Shown here piece after piece: positions 58,571 through 64,000 of a stretch of DNA of 64,000 bases. The position numbers were made by a program, and so were the translations under genes. Origin of the DNA: Catenovulum sediminis (GTDB lineage Bacteria; Pseudomonadota; Gammaproteobacteria; Enterobacterales; Alteromonadaceae); assembly GCF_007289895.1 (NCBI RefSeq), contig NZ_CP041660.1:124001-188000 (forward strand), in the 5' to 3' direction. Positions within the stretch are counted from its first letter, which is position 1, and every line of letters begins with the position of its first letter. The notes under the pieces are model-generated. The model was given only the letters and a program-made list of their open reading frames with translations, ran no database searches and was not told the origin of the DNA.

Positions 58571-58588
58571 AACTTAATCGTTTAAGTT
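58571..58588. promoter_or_regulatory. Candidate LacI-type operator upstream of the sucrose genes
   Basis: AACTTAATCGTTTAAGTT is an 18-bp dyad with a central CG, symmetric except for one position on each side, the form expected for a LacI-family operator. It lies in the 293-bp gap between the regulator and the MFS gene, 137 bp before the permease start. The gap has no supportable gene. The assignment to ScrR is inferred from position. Confidence 0.55.
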
Positions 58589-58724
58589 AGTTTATTTAAC
58601 AAGACTAAATTGTGAGCTAAACTGATAAATGATTAACGCGATTAACCCTTAGTGCCTTTGGGTAATGTGTTCAATGGGAAGCTTTACTCGAATGCATTGC
58701 CCCTTTTTTACTTTTGGATAACTT

Positions 58725-59948
58725 ATGACAACACCTACACACAACTTAACTTTAATAAAGTGGCTGACATTTATGATGTTTATGATGTTTGCTATGACGA
58801 CAGATGCTGTTGGGGTTATTATCCCAGTCATCATCGAAGAATTTGATTTAAGCATGACAGCGGCTGGTGCATTTCACTATGCCCCTATGGCGGCCATTGC
58901 ATTAAGTGGCATTTTATTGGGTTTTTTAGCCGACAAATTAGGCCGTAAAAAAACCATTATTATTGGCTTATGTGTTTTTGCCATTGCTTGTGGCTTATTT
59001 GCAATTGGCAACACATTTTCATTCTTCTTATTTCTACTCATCTTATCCGGTTTAGCCATTGGCATATTCAAAACTGGTGCATTGGCTTTAGTTGGTGATA
59101 TTTCAAGATCCACCGGCGAGCATACACGCACCATGAATGCAGTAGAAGGTTTTTTTGGCGTTGGCGCAATCATAGGCCCGTTTATCGTAACTTACTTATT
59201 AACTGCCGGAATATCATGGAAATATCTTTACATTATTGCAGGGGTTATCTGCTCTGCGTTATGTATTATCGCAGCATTGGTGCAATACCCGCACACCCAG
59301 AAAAAAGCCGAAGAGCCAATTAACCTAAAGCGCACCATGAAAATGATGAACAATAAATTTGCATTGGGTTTTTCAACGGCAATCGCATTATACGTTGGTA
59401 CCGAAGCGGCCATCTATGTGTGGATGCCAACTTTATTATCAAAATATGAAGGCTCAGCAGTCTGGCTAGCTACTTATGCCCTGACTATATTTTTTGTACT
59501 GCGCGCCAGTGGTCGCTTTTTAGCAGTCTGGATATTGAAAAAAATCAGTTGGGAAGTCGCTATGTTAACCTTTAGCGGTGCGATTTTTATCTGTTACCTA
59601 TTCAGCATGATATTTGGTTTAGAAGTCGCAGTATATCTACTGCCTTTATCAGGCTTATTTATGTCGATGATCTATCCCACTTTAAATTCTAAAGGCATCA
59701 GTTGTTTTCACAAATCAGAGCATGGCGCGGTTGCTGGTGTGATTTTATTTTTTACGGCGGTCGCGGCGTCAGTCGGGCCTTTGGTCATGGGTGCATTTAG
59801 TGATTTGATGGGTGGTCATGCAAAATATGGTTTTTACATTGCGACGTTATTTGCAGCATTACTCTTTGTCGGCATGCTTTACAACTGGTTACGCAAACCG
59901 GCAGAAGCTATTTTACTTGCACAAGATTACAGTGAATACGAACACTAA
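58725..59948 (+). CDS. scrT: MFS transporter, probable sucrose permease
   Basis: A 407-residue, 12-helix major facilitator protein. The loop 2-3 signature reads GFLADKLGRKK; helices include WLTFMMFMMFAMTTDAVGVIIPVI near the N-terminus and FFTAVAASVGPLVMGAFSDLMGG in the second half. The overall pattern resembles FucP/sugar-proton symporters. It is placed between a LacI regulator and an amylosucrase, as for ScrT in sucrose loci of Shewanella and relatives. The substrate is inferred from context. It ends 18 bp before the amylosucrase. Confidence 0.82.
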   Translation: MTTPTHNLTLIKWLTFMMFMMFAMTTDAVGVIIPVIIEEFDLSMTAAGAFHYAPMAAIALSGILLGFLADKLGRKKTIIIGLCVFAIACGLFAIGNTFSFFLFLLILSGLAIGIFKTGALALVGDISRSTGEHTRTMNAVEGFFGVGAIIGPFIVTYLLTAGISWKYLYIIAGVICSALCIIAALVQYPHTQKKAEEPINLKRTMKMMNNKFALGFSTAIALYVGTEAAIYVWMPTLLSKYEGSAVWLATYALTIFFVLRASGRFLAVWILKKISWEVAMLTFSGAIFICYLFSMIFGLEVAVYLLPLSGLFMSMIYPTLNSKGISCFHKSEHGAVAGVILFFTAVAASVGPLVMGAFSDLMGGHAKYGFYIATLFAALLFVGMLYNWLRKPAEAILLAQDYSEYEH

Positions 59949-59966
59949 AACTAGGCGGATATACCA

Positions 59967-61907
59967 ATGAACCTTACATTAGAATGCAAACGTAGTTTAA
60001 ATCGCATTTTGTCACGCGTAGATCTGAGTAAACTCAGTAAAAACGACTCGAAAATCTTTCATGAAAGATTAACGCAACACTTTCCGCGTTTATTTGAGCT
60101 TCTAGTGACAGTTTATAACGAACGCTATGATATGCACTACCAGTTAGAACAGTTAGTGCAGCAACTCGCAGACAGCTTTAAAGCGCGCCCGGCCGCGCAA
60201 AAGAAAAAAGACAAGCAACGCCTAAATAACCCACACTGGCATCAATCAGAAGATATGTTGGGGATGGCTTGTTACGTTGATTTAATTGCGGAAGATTTAG
60301 CCGATTTACAAACAAAAATCCCCTACTTTAAAGATTTGGGGATCACCTATTTACATTTAATGCCGCTCTACAAATCACCAGAAGGTGACAGCGACGGGGG
60401 TTATGCAGTATCAGATTACCGCTGCGTGAACCCCAAATTAGGTACGGTTCAAGAGCTGAATAACCTTGCTAAAGCGCTTGATAAAGCGGGTATCAGCTTG
60501 GTGTTAGATTTTGTATTTAATCATACCTCAGACGAACATGAGTGGGCGCTCAAAGCACGTGCCGGCGATGAAGATTTTGCCGAGTACTATTATTTATTTG
60601 AAGATAAATCAATTGTCGACGAATATGAAAAAACACTGCGAGAAATATTCCCACAAGTGCGCAGAGGCAGTTTCACCTACCTTGAAGACAGTAAAAAATG
60701 GGTTTGGACGACATTTAACAGTTTCCAGTGGGACTTAAATTATTCGAACCCAACCGTATTTACTGCCATTGTCGGTGAAATGTTATTTTTAGCCAATTTA
60801 GGGTGTGATGCCTTGCGTTTAGACGCACTTGCGTTTATCTGGAAAGAAATGGGCACCACATGTGAAAACCAACCGAAAGCACATAAATTAATACAAGCAT
60901 TTAATGCCTGCTTGCAAATAGCGGCACCTGCGGTTGTGTTTAAATCAGAAGCAATCGTGCACCCCGACGAAGTAGTTAAATACATCGCACCAGAAGAATG
61001 CCAACTTTCATACAACCCGTTAACCATGGCGTTAATTTGGAATAGTTTGGCAACACGTAAAACGCGTTTAATTACACAATCATTATCGCACCGCTTTGCC
61101 ATCAATCCAGATTGCACATGGGTCAATTATGCCCGTTGTCACGACGATATCGGCTGGACATTTGACGATGGTGACGCAGGCATCTTAGGGATCAATGGTT
61201 ACGACCATCGACTCTTCTTAAACAAATTTTTTACCGGACAGTTTGAAGGTAGCTACGCAACCGGTATGGGATTTCAGTTTAATCCTGAAAATGGTGATTG
61301 TCGTGTATGTGGCTCGTTAGCGTCATTGGCTGGTTTAGAGCAAGCTTTAGAGCAACAAGACCCGCACTTGCTAGAAATGTCGATTGGTAGAATACTCTTA
61401 ATTCACAGCATTTTATTAAGTATCGGTGGCATCCCTCTACTCTATGCCGGCGATGAGTTAGGTATGTTAAATGATTACAGCTTTTTGCAAGACGATCATA
61501 AAAAGCATGATTCTCGCTGGGTGAATCGTCCCGCCATTAGCAATGAAGATGTTGTACTAGCTCATACACCCGGCACAGTGCAAAACCGTATCAATCAAGG
61601 TATCAGGCACTTAATTAAAATACGTAAAACCCATCCGGTGTTAGGTCGCGCAAAAACGCAAGTTATTCATACCGGTAGTGATCACTTGTTTGGTTATCAG
61701 CGCATCCATGAAAATGGCGACAAATTGCTGGTATTGTGTAACTTCAGCGAAAACGAACAAACAGCTCACGCCAGTGTATTTGAACACCTATTACCTGCTT
61801 CTCAAGCGTATGACTTAATCAACGATGAAATTATTACGTTTGATTTTAATCTGGGCAAAACACTCACCGCATATCAAGTGAGTTGGTTGTATGTTAAAGC
61901 TCAATAA
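59967..61907 (+). CDS. Amylosucrase (GH13)
   Basis: A 646-residue GH13 enzyme that transfers glucose from sucrose to alpha-glucan and releases fructose. It aligns with Neisseria polysaccharea amylosucrase without a shift at the active site: the nucleophile Asp286 (LRLDAL), acid/base Glu328 (KSEAIV) and Asp393 (CHDDIGW) fall at the same numbers as in that enzyme. The helical N-terminal domain and ALGL-type insert (GINGYDHRLFLNKFF) are present. This separates it from sucrose phosphorylase and hydrolase. AGG precedes the ATG. It is followed by a fructokinase, which would use the released fructose. Confidence 0.93.
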   Translation: MNLTLECKRSLNRILSRVDLSKLSKNDSKIFHERLTQHFPRLFELLVTVYNERYDMHYQLEQLVQQLADSFKARPAAQKKKDKQRLNNPHWHQSEDMLGMACYVDLIAEDLADLQTKIPYFKDLGITYLHLMPLYKSPEGDSDGGYAVSDYRCVNPKLGTVQELNNLAKALDKAGISLVLDFVFNHTSDEHEWALKARAGDEDFAEYYYLFEDKSIVDEYEKTLREIFPQVRRGSFTYLEDSKKWVWTTFNSFQWDLNYSNPTVFTAIVGEMLFLANLGCDALRLDALAFIWKEMGTTCENQPKAHKLIQAFNACLQIAAPAVVFKSEAIVHPDEVVKYIAPEECQLSYNPLTMALIWNSLATRKTRLITQSLSHRFAINPDCTWVNYARCHDDIGWTFDDGDAGILGINGYDHRLFLNKFFTGQFEGSYATGMGFQFNPENGDCRVCGSLASLAGLEQALEQQDPHLLEMSIGRILLIHSILLSIGGIPLLYAGDELGMLNDYSFLQDDHKKHDSRWVNRPAISNEDVVLAHTPGTVQNRINQGIRHLIKIRKTHPVLGRAKTQVIHTGSDHLFGYQRIHENGDKLLVLCNFSENEQTAHASVFEHLLPASQAYDLINDEIITFDFNLGKTLTAYQVSWLYVKAQ

Positions 61908-61954
61908 AGAAGAGTAAAGAAGATTAAAGAAGCGTAAAGAAGATTAAAGAAGAG
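61905..61954 (+). repeat. Five 10-bp tandem repeats between amylosucrase and fructokinase
   Basis: TAAAGAAGAG, TAAAGAAGAT, TAAAGAAGCG, TAAAGAAGAT, TAAAGAAGAG in perfect tandem. The first TAA is the amylosucrase stop, and the array ends 8 bp before the fructokinase ATG at 61963. Each unit carries the purine-rich AAAGAAG, which resembles a weak ribosome site. Confidence 0.9.
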
Positions 61955-61962
61955 TAAAAGTG

Positions 61963-62853
61963 ATGTCAGAATATTATGCAGCGATTGAAGCCGGCGGCAC
62001 AAAATTCAACTGTGCCCTGATGAACAGCAATAGAGAAATTATTGAGCTAACACGTATCGCCACCACAACACCACAAGAAACAATATCTCAGGTGTTGGCT
62101 TTTTATCGCCCGTTGCAGGCCCTGTACAAGATTAAATCGCTTGGCTTGGCAAGCTTTGGCCCGATGGATTTAAATGCGAATTCAGGCAACTATGGGGGCA
62201 TAGCGAAAACCCCAAAACCAAGCTGGTCATACACGCCATTATCTCAAAAGCTGAATGCCGAGTTGGGTTTACCGGTTTTTTTTGATACTGATGTAAATGG
62301 CGCGATACTGGCTGAGTATCTATGGGGCAAAGCGCAAAACAGCAAAGTAGCAGTTTACGTGACGATAGGGACAGGTGTAGGCGGTGGTATCATTGTGAAT
62401 GGTCATATTTTAAACGGCTTACATCATCCAGAAATGGGCCATATGTTGCTACCAACAAAAGAGGATAACAACGGCCACTGCCCTTTTCACGGCAATTGTT
62501 TAGAGGGGCTAGCGGCTGGGCCTTCAATCCAGAAAACATGGCAAGAAAAAGCTGAGAATCTAGCGGATGATCATCCAGCCTGGCAACAACAAGTAGATCA
62601 CATCGCGGCTTTTTGCCACAACCTGATTGTCACTTTAGGGCCGGAGAAAATCATTTTAGGGGGTGGTGTATTACAAAAGCCCGGCTTATTAGAAAAAATC
62701 GCGCCGCAATGCGAAGAAAAGTTAAACCAATATTTAACTTTACCACAAACCTTAGACGAGATAATTGTCGCCCCGGGATTAGGCGACAAATCGGGATTGT
62801 ACGGCGCGCTAGCACTCGCCATGGGGCATGGTTCACACCAGATTAACCGTTAA
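61963..62853 (+). CDS. scrK: ROK-family fructokinase
   Basis: A 296-residue ROK kinase. The ATP motif is AAIEAGGTKFNCAL; DTDVNGAILAEYLWGKA holds the catalytic Asp; VTIGTGVGGGIIVNG is the second phosphate motif; the zinc site is HPEMGHMLLP...HCPFHGNCLEG. ROK enzymes of this form (YdhR/ScrK) phosphorylate fructose. It follows the amylosucrase, which releases fructose. ATG 61963 is preferred to GTG 61960. It is convergent with the lactonase gene, 17 bp apart, without a visible terminator. Confidence 0.9.
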   Translation: MSEYYAAIEAGGTKFNCALMNSNREIIELTRIATTTPQETISQVLAFYRPLQALYKIKSLGLASFGPMDLNANSGNYGGIAKTPKPSWSYTPLSQKLNAELGLPVFFDTDVNGAILAEYLWGKAQNSKVAVYVTIGTGVGGGIIVNGHILNGLHHPEMGHMLLPTKEDNNGHCPFHGNCLEGLAAGPSIQKTWQEKAENLADDHPAWQQQVDHIAAFCHNLIVTLGPEKIILGGGVLQKPGLLEKIAPQCEEKLNQYLTLPQTLDEIIVAPGLGDKSGLYGALALAMGHGSHQINR

Positions 62854-62870
62854 CGTGAACGATAAAAAAT

Positions 62871-64000
62871 TTATTTTATGACCCATGGTTGGATAAATTT
62901 AGCGGTCGCCAGCGGAATACTAAAATCAGTATGTACTAATAAACCGGTTTTAGTATTTCGTTCAAACACCTCGATATTGCCACTGCGCAAATTGGCAACC
63001 AACAAATAGTTTTCTTCTAGATTAAAATTAAAATCTCTCGGCCAGTCGCCTGCTGTACTGATGCTTTGAATCATTTCGACTTTACCGTTAGGCTGCGTTT
63101 TGAAAACAGCAATCGAATTTTCACCGCGGTTACTGACATAGACAAAACGTCCGTCACTTGAAAGCCGAATGGCAGCTGAACTTGTTGGTTTATCCGATTG
63201 CAAAGTACCCACACGCTGAATCTGTTTAAGGGCGCCCGATTTTAAATCTTGCTGGTAAACAACTAGAGTATTTGACAGCTCATTCAATAAATAGGCAAAG
63301 TTACGGGTTGGATGAAAAGCCAAATGTCTAGGACCGTCGCCTGCCTGCAATTTAGCAGCCGTGCTGACTAACCATTCACCATCTTGTTGCTGATACTGTT
63401 TAACTTCATCTATACCTAAATCAACGGCATACAAAAACTTTCCATCCGGCGACCACCCCATCCAATGCGGATGAGGCGCTTCTTGTCTTTGATGTACGCT
63501 TTTACCACTATTACCACTATGTTTAAAACGCGTTACTTCGGTCAATTTTCGGTTATCTGCATTGTAATCCAGCAACAAAGTATGAGGCGAAACGTAATTC
63601 GCTATACTCACCAATCCGCTTTGTTCGTTATAACTAATATGGCAAGGGTAATCGCCTAATCCAGTCAGCGAAGTAACAGCTTGCCAACCATTCTGTTGAT
63701 TTTGATAGTTAAAAACAAACGCGCCTGAGTTTGCCTCTTCGTTAACGGCAAATAAAGTTCTACCATCTTCAGATAAAGTGATATAAGAGGGGTCTTGTGT
63801 GTCAATGACGCGCTTTAAACTATATTGCTGCTTTTCAAATGAGTCTATCTGCAAATGATAAACACCACTTTTATCCGGCTTAGCATCAGCCCCAATAATA
63901 AACTGAGCAGATTGCGCATAAACATTGGGTAAAGACAAAACGATCCCGGCAGCTGTTAACAATCGAGTTAAAATAGATTTGTGCGTGCGTACTGTAGATT
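62871..64000 (-). CDS. Lactonase-family beta-propeller protein, 5' end outside the window
   Basis: At least 376 codons in frame. The seven-bladed propeller of the lactonase family (6-phosphogluconolactonase/YbhE type) shows repeated SPDGKFLYAVDLG, HPTRNFAYLLNELSNTLVVY, SSDGRFVYVSNRGENSIAVF and ENYLLVANLRSGNIEVF. A signal peptide (SILTRLLTAAGIVLSLPNVYAQS) suggests a periplasmic protein, so a cytosolic 6-phosphogluconolactonase role is doubtful. A TTG at 63962 could be read as start, but the frame stays open to the window edge with no ATG, GTG or TTG between. The real start is therefore likely beyond base 64000. Confidence 0.8.
   Translation of the reverse strand, partial: STVRTHKSILTRLLTAAGIVLSLPNVYAQSAQFIIGADAKPDKSGVYHLQIDSFEKQQYSLKRVIDTQDPSYITLSEDGRTLFAVNEEANSGAFVFNYQNQQNGWQAVTSLTGLGDYPCHISYNEQSGLVSIANYVSPHTLLLDYNADNRKLTEVTRFKHSGNSGKSVHQRQEAPHPHWMGWSPDGKFLYAVDLGIDEVKQYQQQDGEWLVSTAAKLQAGDGPRHLAFHPTRNFAYLLNELSNTLVVYQQDLKSGALKQIQRVGTLQSDKPTSSAAIRLSSDGRFVYVSNRGENSIAVFKTQPNGKVEMIQSISTAGDWPRDFNFNLEENYLLVANLRSGNIEVFERNTKTGLLVHTDFSIPLATAKFIQPWVIK

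Noticed and set aside
61905-61954. CRISPR-like array
   Set aside because: Units are 10 bp, contiguous and without spacers; no cas gene is nearby.

Overview
The window looks like chromosome from a low-GC marine gammaproteobacterium of the Alteromonadales, probably an alga-polysaccharide degrader related to Catenovulum or Alteromonas. This is inferred from gene content: XerD and FldB divergent from each other, MetJ/MetR-type methionine control, a NagR-type GlcNAc regulon with a TonB receptor, an agarase-type GH16 lipoprotein, and a sucrose locus with an amylosucrase. No tRNA, rRNA, CRISPR array, insertion sequence or prophage was seen.

Layout. 1-6325: housekeeping genes (end of a DUF2062 gene, dps, xerD-ogt, fldB, pfkA, ychJ) and a chemoreceptor. 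6351-19761: a GlcNAc/chitooligosaccharide utilisation region with nagK, SIS-type nagB, nagA and a sodium:solute symporter in one operon, then a GH20 hexosaminidase, a TonB-dependent receptor, a divergent LacI-type regulator (NagR) and a flavin-dependent halogenase homologue. Five copies of one 18-bp palindrome (consensus AATGACARCGYTGTCATT) sit before the chemoreceptor, the nagK operon, the receptor/nagR pair (two sites) and the halogenase, so these form one regulon. The symporter is broken by a single missing base in a run of G. 19790-29586: a HAD phosphatase, a two-gene chemoreceptor unit, metE/metR, yqgE-ruvX, a PPOX-fold protein, a GH16 lipoprotein and a DUF924 protein. 29830-34749: EF-P-like protein and an RND efflux pair. 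34881-39573: metA-metH with a MetJ operator. 39694-42976: a 2OG-Fe(II) oxygenase, a methyltransferase and a periplasmic protein of unknown role.

43301-54955 holds one 11.7-kb gene for a lipoprotein of about 3,884 residues: an FN3-like domain, eight cadherin-like domains, LVIVD-type propeller repeats, calcium-binding TSP3-like repeats and 22 Big_5/SbsA-type Ig domains. The last 21 Ig domains are built as 2 1/3 copies of a nine-domain block with a period of about 2.9 kb.

55133-64000: an HDOD protein, argJ, and a sucrose locus (LacI regulator, MFS permease, amylosucrase, ROK fructokinase), ending with a lactonase-family beta-propeller gene that runs off the window. The features most worth a second look are the nine-domain super-repeat, the NagR regulon with its unusual halogenase and frameshifted transporter, the split chemoreceptor, and several 10-bp-phased repeats and structured leaders.
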